From the NCBI RefSeq assembly GCF_900116905.1, contig NZ_FPCG01000005.1, positions 1-64,000 on the forward strand: a stretch of 64,000 nt of DNA, in the 5' to 3' direction. Made by a program: the position numbers and the translations under genes. Source of the stretch: Micrococcus terreus (lineage in GTDB: Bacteria > Actinomycetota > Actinomycetes > Actinomycetales > Micrococcaceae). Positions 51,644-60,480 of this stretch are shown here, in pieces (the stretch's first letter is position 1; each line of letters starts with the position of its first letter). The notes below the pieces were generated by a model. That model was not told the DNA's origin. It did not search any database and saw nothing but the letters and a program-made list of their open reading frames with translations.

Positions 51644-53863
51644 CTAGAGCTCGGCGGCCACGCGGGTGGCCTGCTCGATCGCTCGCTTGGCGTCCAGTTC
51701 CGCGGCCACATCCGCCCCGCCCACCAAGGTGTACGGCACCCCGGCCTGGTCCAGTCCTGCGGTCAGCTCCCGGCAGGAGACCTGACCGGCACAGATCACG
51801 ACGTCGTCCACCTCCAGCACCCTGACCTCGCCGGGAGTGCTCAGAGACTCAGCGGACACGAACGGCAGATCGGCGATGGCCGCCTTGCCCGCCTCCACCA
51901 CCCGCTGAGCCTGACCTGCCAGGCCAGCCGGCCGTCGTCGGGAGCTCTCGGCCTGGACCGTCAGGTGCAGCCCCAGATCGTCGATCCGTTCGTAGGTGGC
52001 ACCGGTGATGAACTCCACGCCTCGAGCCTTGACCGCCGCCCGGTGCACCCATCCGGTGGTCTTGCCCAGCCCGGCCCCCATCTTGGAGGTCTTGCGCTGG
52101 ACGAGGTACACCTGACGCGGTGAGGGCTCCGGATGCGGCTTCTGCACTCCGCCGGCCGTGCTGAAGGAGGCGTCCACGCCCCAGTCGCGCTGCCACTCCC
52201 CCAGCTCCTGGGGTTCGTGGGCGGACGTGTGCGCCTGGAACGGGCGGTCCTCTGAATGCGGTTCAGTGAGCAGCTCTGCGACATCGAATCCGATGCCGCC
52301 GGCGCCGATGATCGCCACGCGCGGCCCGATCACCGCCTTGCCGTCCACCACGTCCGCGTAGGAGTGCACATTCGCCCGGTCAGCGCCCGGGATATCCACC
52401 TCGCGGGGCAGCACCCCGGTGGAGAGGATGACATGGTCATACCCACCCCCGGCGAGTTCCTCAGCGGTCACGCGCCGCTCCAGATGCAGGGCCACCCCGG
52501 TGTCCTCGATCCGCTGCCGGAAGTACCGCAGGGTCTCGGCGAACTCCTCCTTGCCGGGGATCTGCCGAGCCAGCCGGAACTGGCCGCCGATCTGTGCGTC
52601 CGCTTCGAAGAGGTCCACCTGGTGGCCCAGTGATGCAGCGGTGGTGGCGGCGGCCAGACCCGCCGGGCCGGCTCCGACCACGGCGATGCGGCGGCCCGTG
52701 GGTCTTGGTGCCGGTGTGCCGGAGATCGGCCGCACCGGCAGCAGCTTCCGGAACGGCTCCTCGGTCTCGCGTCCGGCCCGCGGATTCACCAGGCAGGAGG
52801 CGTTCCTGTGCTGGAAGGTGTGGTCCAGGCACGCCTGGTTGCAGGCGATGCAGGTGTTGATCCGCTCCGGGGACCCGGCCTGCGCCTTGAGCGCCCAGTC
52901 AGGATCGGCCAGGAACGGGCGGGCCATGCTGACCAGGTCGGCCTGGCCCTCGGCGAGGATCTGCTCGGCGGTCTGGGGCATGTTGATCCGGTTCGAGGCG
53001 GCCACCGGGACGGACACGACCTCCTTGACCCGGCGGGTGAAGTCCACGAACGCCGCCCGCGGCACGGAGGTGACGATGGTGGGCACGCGCGCCTCATGCC
53101 AGCCGATGCCGGTGTTGAGCAGGTCCACCCCGGCGTGCTCCAGCCCCCGGGCCAGGTCCAGGGTCTCCTCCAGGGTCTGACCGTCCGGCACCAGGTCCAC
53201 CATGGACATGCGGAAGGTGATCAGGAAGTCCGGCCCGGCCGCGGCGCGGATGCGGCGGACGATCTCGGTGGCCAGCCGTCGGCGCCGTACGGGGGTGCCG
53301 CCCCAGGCATCGGTACGGTCATTCGTGCGAGGGGAGAGGAACTGATTGATCAGATAGCCCTCCGAGCCCATGATCTCCACGCCGTCGTACCCGGCCTGCC
53401 GGGCGAATCCGGCCGCCCGCACGAAGTCCTTCACGGTCTGCTCCACCCCGCGGGTGGACAGCGCCCGAGGAGTGAACGGGGTGATGGGCGACTTCCGGCG
53501 AGAGGCCGAGGCGATCAACGGGTGGTATCCGTACCGGCCAGCGTGCAGCAGCTGCAGGGCGATCCGCCCACCGGCCTGGTGCACGGCCTCGGTGATCACC
53601 CGGTGCTTGCGGGCATCGCGTGCCGAGCTCATGGTCCCCGAGGTCGGATCCAGCAGACCGGTCAGATTCGGGGAGAACCCGCCGGTGACGATCAGCCCCA
53701 CTCCCCCGCGTGCACGCTCGGCGTAGAACGCGCCCAGCTTGGAGTAGTCCTGCCCCCGGTTCTCCAGGCCCATGTGCATCGAGCCCATGATCAGACGGTT
53801 CGGCAGCTCCACACCGCCCAGTCGGATGGGTGTGAACATGTGAGGGTATGCGGTGGAGGTCAT
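51644..53863 (-). CDS. 2,4-dienoyl-CoA-reductase-like FMN/FAD/4Fe-4S oxidoreductase
   Basis: The 739-residue protein has an Old Yellow Enzyme TIM barrel (FTPIRLGGVELPNRLIMGSM, HAGRYGYHP), a cysteine cluster CIACNQACLD...CLVNP for a 4Fe-4S cluster, an FAD domain (AVVGAGPAGLAAATTAASLG) and an NADPH domain (AIIGAGGIGFDVAELL). This matches FadH and related enzymes that reduce dienoyl-CoA from unsaturated fatty acids. Related enoate or amine dehydrogenases are alternatives. ATG 53863 gives the expected length. Confidence 0.92.
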   Translation of the reverse strand: MTSTAYPHMFTPIRLGGVELPNRLIMGSMHMGLENRGQDYSKLGAFYAERARGGVGLIVTGGFSPNLTGLLDPTSGTMSSARDARKHRVITEAVHQAGGRIALQLLHAGRYGYHPLIASASRRKSPITPFTPRALSTRGVEQTVKDFVRAAGFARQAGYDGVEIMGSEGYLINQFLSPRTNDRTDAWGGTPVRRRRLATEIVRRIRAAAGPDFLITFRMSMVDLVPDGQTLEETLDLARGLEHAGVDLLNTGIGWHEARVPTIVTSVPRAAFVDFTRRVKEVVSVPVAASNRINMPQTAEQILAEGQADLVSMARPFLADPDWALKAQAGSPERINTCIACNQACLDHTFQHRNASCLVNPRAGRETEEPFRKLLPVRPISGTPAPRPTGRRIAVVGAGPAGLAAATTAASLGHQVDLFEADAQIGGQFRLARQIPGKEEFAETLRYFRQRIEDTGVALHLERRVTAEELAGGGYDHVILSTGVLPREVDIPGADRANVHSYADVVDGKAVIGPRVAIIGAGGIGFDVAELLTEPHSEDRPFQAHTSAHEPQELGEWQRDWGVDASFSTAGGVQKPHPEPSPRQVYLVQRKTSKMGAGLGKTTGWVHRAAVKARGVEFITGATYERIDDLGLHLTVQAESSRRRPAGLAGQAQRVVEAGKAAIADLPFVSAESLSTPGEVRVLEVDDVVICAGQVSCRELTAGLDQAGVPYTLVGGADVAAELDAKRAIEQATRVAAEL

Positions 53864-53872
53864 GCGGCTATG

Positions 53873-56032
53873 TTACTCACTGGTAACCGACGTGTCTGCC
53901 TCCCCGCCGTTGCGTGCGGTCGGCAGGAACCGAGCCCACCACCTGAGCTGATGCTCGAACCGCGCCTGCCGGTGCCACGGGGTGCCGGAGCGGGAGAGCT
54001 CGTGGTTCTCACCGGGGAAGATCAGCAGTTCAGACTCCACGCCCTGGGCCCAGAGCGCGTGGTAGTACCGCTGGGCGTGTTCGAGCGGACAGCGCAGATC
54101 GTCCTCGGAGTGGATCACCAGGGTGGGTGTCCGGACCCGGTGGACCTGGGCCAGAGGGCTCTGGCGCTCCACGGTCGCACGGTCCGTGCCGAAGTACTCG
54201 GGGGTGAAGAACCAGCCGATGTCGCTGGAGCCGAGCGCCGAGAGCGGATCCAGGTAGCCCCGCTCCACGATCGCTGCCGTGAACCGGTGGTCGTGCGCGG
54301 TGACCAAGGCGGTCATCAGTCCACCGTAAGAGCCGCCCATCACCCCGAGCCGCTTCTCATCCATCACGCCCACACCGGTCGAGCCGAACTCGGCCAGGGC
54401 CCCGTCCAGGAACCCGAGGATGTCCTGCAGGTCCACGGTGCCCATGGCGTGCTTCACGGCTGCACCGTGGGCGGCTCCATAGCCGTTGGAGCCGCGCGGA
54501 TTGCACATGACCACGGCGTACCCGGCCTCCACCAGCACCTGGGTCTCATCGAACCAGTCGTGCGTGTACTGCGCATAGGGGCCGCCATGGATGTTCAGCA
54601 GCACCGGATGCGGCCCCTGCCCCTCCGGCACGAAAACCCAGCCGTGGACCCCCGAGCCGTCCGCGGAGGCATAGGTCCGTTCCTGCCCCAGAGCCACCGT
54701 GGTCTGCTCCCGCAGCGGTCCGTTCGGATCGAACAGCGTGGTCAGTCCGGTCCCCCGGTGCTGGATGCCCACCTGGCCCGGCGAATCCGGGGTGGCGTAG
54801 GAGACGGCCAGGGTGCCACCGGCCTCGGAGGCACCCACCACGGACCCGGGCATCTCCACCAGCACCTCAGGCTGGCCGTGGTGGGTCATCCACACCAGCA
54901 CGGTGCGTCCACGGTCCTCGGCCAGCGCGAGCACATTGTCCTGTCCGGACAGGCGCAGCGGCCCGCCGGAGCAGTTCATGGTCTCCAGATCCGTCAACAG
55001 GCGGGGAGCCAGCCCCTGCGCCGGCTGCTCCCACCCCTCGGCCGCCTGCCGCACGGCATTCGCGGCCGAGAGCACATAGACACCGGTGTTCGAGGCCACG
55101 AACTCCTGGCCGGACTCCCCCAGATCGGATCCCAGCAGGTACAGCCATTCGCCGTTGCGGGAGACGCAGGGACCGTCGAAGGAGAGGGTGCCCGCCGTCC
55201 CGCCGGCCACCAGTCGCACCGGTCCCGACGACGGCCCCTCACCTGCCGCGTCCGCCCCGCCGGAGGCGGGGCGCGCCTCCAGGACGGCCACGGCTGAGCG
55301 CAGATCCCTGCCGAATCCGGCGGCCGGAGTGGTGGTGAAGAAGATGTGCCGGGAGTCCGCGGCGTAGACCGGATCGTGGGCCTCACGCTCACCCTCTGTG
55401 AGCTGACGCGCCTTCGGGAACCGGCCGTCGTCGTGCCTGTCCTTGTCCTTCTCCTCGGACCGTGCCTTCGCGGCCCTGCCACGGGGCTCGAAGACCGGCT
55501 CCTCGTCCAGGTCCGGCACGGCGATCTCAAACAGGCGCGGCAGCCGGTCGGCAGTGTAGCCGAGCCCGTTGATCCGGTAGTCGGGGCCGGTGACCAGCCG
55601 CGGGTCCTCCTGCGCGGCGCTGACCCCCTCCACTGTTCCGTACCGTCCCTCCTCCGGTTCGGCCGAGGTGAAGCACAGCCACGAGTTGTCCGGGGACCAG
55701 TTGAACCCGCGAACGCCCAGGTGTCGATCCGTCAGGATGCGTGCCTCACCGCCGCCCACCGGCAGGACAGCCAGCTGGGGCGCAGATCCGGGAGCGCTGC
55801 GCAGGAAGGCGATCATGGACCCGTCCGGGGAGAACCGAGGACTGGTGTCCGCATATCCACGGGTGAGCCGGCGTGGCGGACTCGACTGGTCGGTGGGGAC
55901 CAGCCAGAGCTGTCCGGTGTACCCGTCAGTGCCGAAGTCGGCTCGGGAGGTGGCCACCACCAGCTGACGACCATCCGGGGACAGGGACGGGGTGCCGGTG
56001 GAGACGATGAGCTCAAGCTGGTCAGGACGCAT
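53873..56032 (-). CDS. S9-family prolyl-oligopeptidase-like serine peptidase
   Basis: The 719-residue protein has an N-terminal beta-propeller with repeats such as GTPSLSPDGRQLVV, TSPRFSPDGSMIAFL and GVRGFNWSPDNSWL. A C-terminal alpha/beta hydrolase carries the nucleophile in MGGSYGGLMTA, Asp in IHSEDDLRCP and His in GENHELSRSG. It resembles acylaminoacyl-peptidases. No signal sequence is seen, so it is cytosolic. It lies 9 bases downstream of the FadH-like gene's start side, on the same strand and upstream of it. Confidence 0.93.
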   Translation of the reverse strand: MRPDQLELIVSTGTPSLSPDGRQLVVATSRADFGTDGYTGQLWLVPTDQSSPPRRLTRGYADTSPRFSPDGSMIAFLRSAPGSAPQLAVLPVGGGEARILTDRHLGVRGFNWSPDNSWLCFTSAEPEEGRYGTVEGVSAAQEDPRLVTGPDYRINGLGYTADRLPRLFEIAVPDLDEEPVFEPRGRAAKARSEEKDKDRHDDGRFPKARQLTEGEREAHDPVYAADSRHIFFTTTPAAGFGRDLRSAVAVLEARPASGGADAAGEGPSSGPVRLVAGGTAGTLSFDGPCVSRNGEWLYLLGSDLGESGQEFVASNTGVYVLSAANAVRQAAEGWEQPAQGLAPRLLTDLETMNCSGGPLRLSGQDNVLALAEDRGRTVLVWMTHHGQPEVLVEMPGSVVGASEAGGTLAVSYATPDSPGQVGIQHRGTGLTTLFDPNGPLREQTTVALGQERTYASADGSGVHGWVFVPEGQGPHPVLLNIHGGPYAQYTHDWFDETQVLVEAGYAVVMCNPRGSNGYGAAHGAAVKHAMGTVDLQDILGFLDGALAEFGSTGVGVMDEKRLGVMGGSYGGLMTALVTAHDHRFTAAIVERGYLDPLSALGSSDIGWFFTPEYFGTDRATVERQSPLAQVHRVRTPTLVIHSEDDLRCPLEHAQRYYHALWAQGVESELLIFPGENHELSRSGTPWHRQARFEHQLRWWARFLPTARNGGEADTSVTSE

Positions 56033-56211
56033 GGGACCACATTAGATCCCCACCGGAGGTCACGATGCGGTTCCGTCTGCGTGCGGCGCATTGTCCCGCC
56101 CTCATGGTCAGGGCAGGATGGGAGGACGCGCGCAGAGCAGCGCCGCGTCTCGATGCCCGGCATCGAGGAACCGACCGGCGGCACAACCCCCGCCAGGAGA
56201 GGACAGCACCT

Positions 56212-56691
56212 GTGGGCGACTGGATCGGCGAGAACCTCTGGGCCCTGTGGCTGACCCTGGCCGTCGCCCTGGCCGTGGTCGAGGTCCTGGTGCTGGACCT
56301 GATCTTCCTGATGCTGGCCGCCGGATCTGCTGCAGCGCTGGCCACCGCACTGGCCGGAGGCGACCCCTGGCTGCAGATCGCGGTGTTCGCCGCGGTCTCC
56401 CTGCTGATGCTCGTGGTGGTCCGCCCCACCGCGCTCAAGCACCTGAAGAAGGGCAGCCCGGACCAGCTCACCAACGCCGACGCCTTGCCGGGACGGACCG
56501 TTCAGGTGCTGGAGGAGACCACCGCCACCACCGGTCTGGTCAAGGTGGACGGAGAGATCTGGACCGCGCGTGCCCCGGAAGGCCAGACCATACCGGCCGG
56601 CAGCACCGCCGAGATCGAGACCGTGGACGGGGCCACCCTGCGCGTGGCCGCCCAGCCGGAGATCGACTGGGACTCCGGCCGCACCGCCTGA
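56212..56691 (+). CDS. NfeD-family membrane protein
   Basis: The 159-residue protein has two or three membrane helices (LWALWLTLAVALAVVEVLVLDLIFLMLAAGSAAAL, LQIAVFAAVSLLMLVVV) and a C-terminal OB-like domain (ALPGRTVQVLEETTATTGLVKVDGEIWTA). NfeD proteins partner with SPFH proteins, here the next gene. GTG 56212 has AGGAGAGG upstream. Confidence 0.9.
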   Translation: MGDWIGENLWALWLTLAVALAVVEVLVLDLIFLMLAAGSAAALATALAGGDPWLQIAVFAAVSLLMLVVVRPTALKHLKKGSPDQLTNADALPGRTVQVLEETTATTGLVKVDGEIWTARAPEGQTIPAGSTAEIETVDGATLRVAAQPEIDWDSGRTA

Positions 56692-56771
56692 ACCGGCACA
56701 GAGACATCCGAGCCGGCGCCCCTGACGTCGGCCACAACACGCGGCAGACCAGCCGCAGGAGGGACGTGACG

Positions 56772-58004
56772 GTGGAAGTCATCATCGTGCTCATCGTCGT
56801 CGCCGTCGTGGTGGGGATCATCCTCGCCCGCGCCGTGAGGATCGTGCCCCAGGCACGCACCGGCGTGATCGAACGGCTCGGCAAGTACCAGCGCACCCAG
56901 GGGGCAGGCCTGACCCTGATGGTGCCGTTCATCGATCGCATGCTGCCGCTGATGGACATGCGCGAGCAGGTCGTCTCCTTCCCGCCGCAGCCGGTCATCA
57001 CCGAGGACAACCTGGTGGTCTCGATCGACACCGTGGTCTACTTCCAGGTCACCGACGCCAAGACCGCCACGTACGGCATCGCCAACTACATCCACGCCGT
57101 GGAGCAGCTGACCACCACCACCCTGCGCAACGTGGTCGGCGGGATGAATCTGGAGGAGGCCCTGACCAGCCGCGACTCCATCAACAACCAGCTGCGTGGC
57201 GTGCTGGACGAGGCCACCGGCAAGTGGGGCCTGCGGGTCTCGCGCGTGGAGCTCAAGGCGATCGACCCGCCGCTGTCCATCCAGGACTCCATGGAGAAGC
57301 AGATGCGTGCCGAGCGCGACCGCCGTGCTGCCATCCTGACCGCGGAGGGCACCAAGCAGTCCGAGATCCTCACTGCCGAGGGGCAGCGCCAGGCCGCCAT
57401 CCTCGCCGCCGAGGGCGACGCCCAGGCCCGGATCCTGCGGGCCAACGCGGAGGCCGAGGCCATCCACTCGGTGTTCGAGGCGATCCACGAGGGCCGACCG
57501 GATCCGGACCTGCTGGCCTACCAGTACCTCCAGACCCTGCCCAAGCTGGCCGAGGGCGACTCCAACAAGCTCTGGATCATCCCCTCCGAGTTCACCGATG
57601 CCCTGGGGCGGATGGGTGCGGCCTTCGGCGGCGACCAGCTGCAGAACCTGGCCCAGGCCGCCACCGGCGGCTCGCGCCGCGCCGAGCCCCAGGAACAGGC
57701 CGAGCCCGACGACGGCCAGGACCAGAGTGCTCAGGTCACCTCCGGCAAGCGCAAGACCCCCCGTCCGACCACGGCGGCCGAGCTCTCGAACTCGGGACTG
57801 AGCATCGCCCAGGTCACCGACACCTCGCTGGAGGAGGCACTGGCTCCGCCTCCGGAACTGGACGAGCACCACTCCTCCACCGCCGAGGCCGCCCTGAACG
57901 CCCCCACTGATCCGGAGCACCACCGCCCCGCCGCTCCGCAGCGTGATCCTGAGGTCCACCTGGATCAGGACGAGCACGGGCGTGGGAACAACCCCGGACT
58001 CTGA
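56772..58004 (+). CDS. SPFH/band-7 (stomatin-like) membrane protein
   Basis: The 410-residue protein has an N-terminal helix (VIIVLIVVAVVVGIILA), an SPFH domain (VPQARTGVIERLGKYQRT, VVSIDTVVYFQVTDAKTATYGI) and a helical repeat region with AILTAEGTKQSEILTAEG and AILAAEGDAQARILRANAEAEA. A long acidic, Pro/His-rich tail of about 120 residues follows. It probably forms membrane microdomain oligomers with NfeD. GTG 56772 is preferred over GTG 56766 because AGGAGGG is 8 bases before it. Confidence 0.92.
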   Translation: MEVIIVLIVVAVVVGIILARAVRIVPQARTGVIERLGKYQRTQGAGLTLMVPFIDRMLPLMDMREQVVSFPPQPVITEDNLVVSIDTVVYFQVTDAKTATYGIANYIHAVEQLTTTTLRNVVGGMNLEEALTSRDSINNQLRGVLDEATGKWGLRVSRVELKAIDPPLSIQDSMEKQMRAERDRRAAILTAEGTKQSEILTAEGQRQAAILAAEGDAQARILRANAEAEAIHSVFEAIHEGRPDPDLLAYQYLQTLPKLAEGDSNKLWIIPSEFTDALGRMGAAFGGDQLQNLAQAATGGSRRAEPQEQAEPDDGQDQSAQVTSGKRKTPRPTTAAELSNSGLSIAQVTDTSLEEALAPPPELDEHHSSTAEAALNAPTDPEHHRPAAPQRDPEVHLDQDEHGRGNNPGL

Positions 58005-58010
58005 GGCGTT
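57984..58010 (+). promoter_or_regulatory. SigR/SigH-type promoter candidate for rbpA
   Basis: GGGAAC (57984-57989) and GTT (58008-58010) are separated by 18 bases, matching the GGAA-N18-GTT pattern of actinobacterial thiol-stress sigma factors. It overlaps the end of the SPFH gene and lies 77 bases before rbpA. In Streptomyces rbpA is a SigR target. Confidence 0.5.
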
Positions 58011-58087
58011 GGAGACGGTAGACCCCGGTAGACTCGAGGGTCGACGTCGTACCGCCCTGCTGACCGCGGGGCCGGAAGGGAGAACGA

Positions 58088-58435
58088 ATGAGTGACCGCA
58101 GCCTGCGCGGCATGCGCCTGGGCGCACAGTCCATGGAGTCTGAGGCCGGAGTCGAGCCGGCACCGCGTCAGCAGGTCCGCTACCGGTGCGAGGACGGCGA
58201 GGAGGTGGCCGTCTGGTTCTCCACGGAGGCCGATGTGCCCGCCACCTGGACCACCAAGACCGGCAAGGAGGCTCTGCTGGTCAACGGTGAGAAGCCGGAG
58301 CCGGGCAATGAGAAGCCGGTCCGCACCCACTGGGACATGCTGCTGGAGCGCCGCAGCGTGGAGGAGCTCGAGGAGGCCCTGAAGGGTCAGCTCGCCAAGC
58401 TCCGTGAGCGCCGCGGGGAGACCGCCGGCGCCTGA
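58088..58435 (+). CDS. rbpA: RNA polymerase-binding protein RbpA
   Basis: The 115-residue protein has the RbpA N-terminus (RSLRGMRLGAQSMESE), a central domain with RYRCEDGEEVAVWFSTEADVP, the basic linker (NGEKPEPGNEKPVRTHWDMLLERRS) and a sigma-interacting helix (VEELEEALKGQLAKLRERR). It binds sigma-A and stabilises open complexes. It is restricted to actinobacteria, which supports the taxonomic reading. A strong terminator follows. Confidence 0.96.
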   Translation: MSDRSLRGMRLGAQSMESEAGVEPAPRQQVRYRCEDGEEVAVWFSTEADVPATWTTKTGKEALLVNGEKPEPGNEKPVRTHWDMLLERRSVEELEEALKGQLAKLRERRGETAGA

Positions 58436-58457
58436 GCTGGCCCCCCCTCAGACAGCG

Positions 58458-58496
58458 AAGAACCCCGGCAGTCCCTCACGGACTGCCGGGGTTCTT
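58458..58496 (+). terminator. Rho-independent terminator after rbpA
   Basis: A perfect 17-bp stem (AAGAACCCCGGCAGTCC and its complement) encloses a 5-base CTCAC loop and ends in TTCTT. It lies 22 bases after the rbpA stop and can serve both strands. Confidence 0.88.
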
Positions 58497-58595
58497 CTGA
58501 ATACAGGCTTTCCCCACTCAGATCACGTGCACGCCAAGTGCTGAATCCGCCCGGCGTGTCGCGACATCTTCTGCGCACGTGATCTGTGGTGTGAC

Positions 58596-59327
58596 TCAGC
58601 CGCGGAGCAGAGACTGCAGCTTCTCCCACCGGGCGGCCAGACCCCAGCGGGTCACGCTGGCCACAGCCTCGGTGATGATGTCTCCGCTCATCTTGGACTC
58701 ACCGAACTCTCGCTCCACGAAGGTGATCGGCACCTCCACGATCCGCTTGCCCAGCTGAGCGGTGCGGAAGGTCATGTCCACCTGGAAGCCATAGCCTCGG
58801 GACTGCACACCGGCCAGGTCGATCTGCCGCAGGGTGTCCGCGCGGTAGGCGCGGTAGCCGGCCGTGACATCCGTCAGGTCCAGGCCCAGCATCAGCCGGG
58901 GGTACAGGGAGCCGGCGGCGGAGATCAGCTTGCGGTGCATCGGCCAGTTGACCATCTTCCCGCCCGGGGCCCGGCGCGAACCGATGACCAGGTCGGCACT
59001 CTGGATGGCCTCCAGCAGTCGGGGCAGCTGCTCAGGCTGATGGGATCCGTCCGCGTCCATCTCCACCAGGACGTCATAGCCGCGGTCCAGCCCCCAGCCG
59101 AAGCCGGCGATGTAGGCCCCGCCCAGGCCGTTCTTCTCGGTGCGGTGCAGCACATGGACGTTCTCGTCCTCGGCGGCGGTCTGGTCTGCCCAGCGTCCGG
59201 TGCCGTCTGGCGAGTTGTCGTCCACCACGAGCACGTCGACCTCCGGCACGGCGGCGCGCAGGCGTCGCAGGGTCAGCGGCAACGACTCGATCTCGTTGTA
59301 CGTGGGAATGATCGTGAGCACTCGCAT
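58596..59327 (-). CDS. Polyprenol monophosphomannose synthase (GT2)
   Basis: The 243-residue glycosyltransferase has the GT2 start [31 protein letters not shown] and the metal/nucleotide DxD-type [14 protein letters not shown], followed by [11 protein letters not shown] and [10 protein letters not shown]. It matches actinobacterial Ppm1 catalytic domains that make polyprenyl-phosphate-mannose from GDP-mannose for lipoglycan synthesis. The N-acyltransferase domain of mycobacterial Ppm1 is absent. ATG 59327 is preferred over the extension to 59360. Confidence 0.93.
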   Translation of the reverse strand: MRVLTIIPTYNEIESLPLTLRRLRAAVPEVDVLVVDDNSPDGTGRWADQTAAEDENVHVLHRTEKNGLGGAYIAGFGWGLDRGYDVLVEMDADGSHQPEQLPRLLEAIQSADLVIGSRRAPGGKMVNWPMHRKLISAAGSLYPRLMLGLDLTDVTAGYRAYRADTLRQIDLAGVQSRGYGFQVDMTFRTAQLGKRIVEVPITFVEREFGESKMSGDIITEAVASVTRWGLAARWEKLQSLLRG

Positions 59328-59436
59328 CAGCGGGGCAACCCTCCACAGGCTTGATCTCAAAGGTCTGGACCGGCGGCGAAGGCGTCAGGGGAACTCCTGT
59401 GGCCGGTGGGCACTGGTGGTCCAGTATAGGACGGGG

Positions 59437-60480
59437 TCAGGGGAACTCCGGGGATCGGTGCACTGTGGTTCCGCCCACGACGGTGGCCAGCAGCCGGGGC
59501 TCGGCGCTCTGGGCGTCCAGCACCGGCAGCAGCGGCGTCCCGGCACGGGTGTCCGTGCTCCAGGCTGAGACCCGTCCATCTGGGGCCTGGACGCTGAGGG
59601 ACTCGACCTCCCACACGGCGAAGGTGGCGGGCGAGGAGGGGGCCAGCCGCCCAGCCATCTGCTGGTCCGGCTGCACGGATCCCGCCGGCAGCACGCGCAG
59701 TCCAGCGCGGGTGGCCACGGTGAATCCGCCTCGAGCCGAGATCCGCTGCTCCGGTTCAGGATGCTCCAGCAGTGCGCGCACCAGTCGCCACGGCTGCGGG
59801 TGCTGGTCCCCTGATCCCCAGGAGACGGGGACACCGGCGGCCAGCAGTGCCCCGACCGGTGTGGCCACGGCACCATCCTCATCCGGGACGACGGTGACGG
59901 ACACGCCCAGGGTGGACAGTGTCTGCACCTGGTCGCTGGAGAGTCCCCCGTTCCAGACCAGCCGATGACCGGCCCGTCCCAGGGCGGCCGCCCCCAGGTC
60001 CTGGGTGAGCTCGCTCAGGATCCGCAGCAGGGTGGCCACCGACTCGGAGTCCTGCGGGATGACCACGGTCTGCGCGGCGCGTTCCGTGGTCGCTCGCAGC
60101 ATTCGTGCCGTCTCCTCTCCCCCAGCGTCACCGGTGGGCATCTGCCAGCCGACGGCGACGTCGTCGGGAATCTGGTCTGCTGTGGCGACCTGCTGGTAGG
60201 TGACCTGAGGGTCGGCCGAGGCCGGTCCGGCGGTCAGGAACACGCCAGCCTCCGCGCCGTCGCCCGAGGCCCGGGTGGACCAGGAGTCCACGAACGCCGG
60301 GGTAACCAGGGCCCCGTTCAGGTCCACGGTCTCCTGGTCGGTGACGCCGGTGGCGCGCAGCATGCGCTCGGCAGAGTCGTCCGCTCCCACCCAGGCGATC
60401 AGGCCGTTGTCCACGATCATCGCCGTGGCGTAGGGGTCTGCAACCGAGTGGATGACGCCGTTGAGGTAGAGGGTGCTCAT
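59437..60480 (-). CDS. Amidohydrolase-fold protein lacking the metal-binding HxH
   Basis: The 347-residue protein has the composite-domain start of amidohydrolases (STLYLNGVIHSVADPYATAMIVDNGLIAWVG). At the first barrel strand it reads ALVTPAFVDSWSTRASG, where catalytic relatives have VDxHxH. Later metal histidines are not apparent, though the C-terminal barrel and composite domain are recognisable. It is therefore probably not a metallohydrolase. It overlaps the helicase gene by 4 bases, an association I recall from related genomes. Confidence 0.8.
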   Translation of the reverse strand: MSTLYLNGVIHSVADPYATAMIVDNGLIAWVGADDSAERMLRATGVTDQETVDLNGALVTPAFVDSWSTRASGDGAEAGVFLTAGPASADPQVTYQQVATADQIPDDVAVGWQMPTGDAGGEETARMLRATTERAAQTVVIPQDSESVATLLRILSELTQDLGAAALGRAGHRLVWNGGLSSDQVQTLSTLGVSVTVVPDEDGAVATPVGALLAAGVPVSWGSGDQHPQPWRLVRALLEHPEPEQRISARGGFTVATRAGLRVLPAGSVQPDQQMAGRLAPSSPATFAVWEVESLSVQAPDGRVSAWSTDTRAGTPLLPVLDAQSAEPRLLATVVGGTTVHRSPEFP

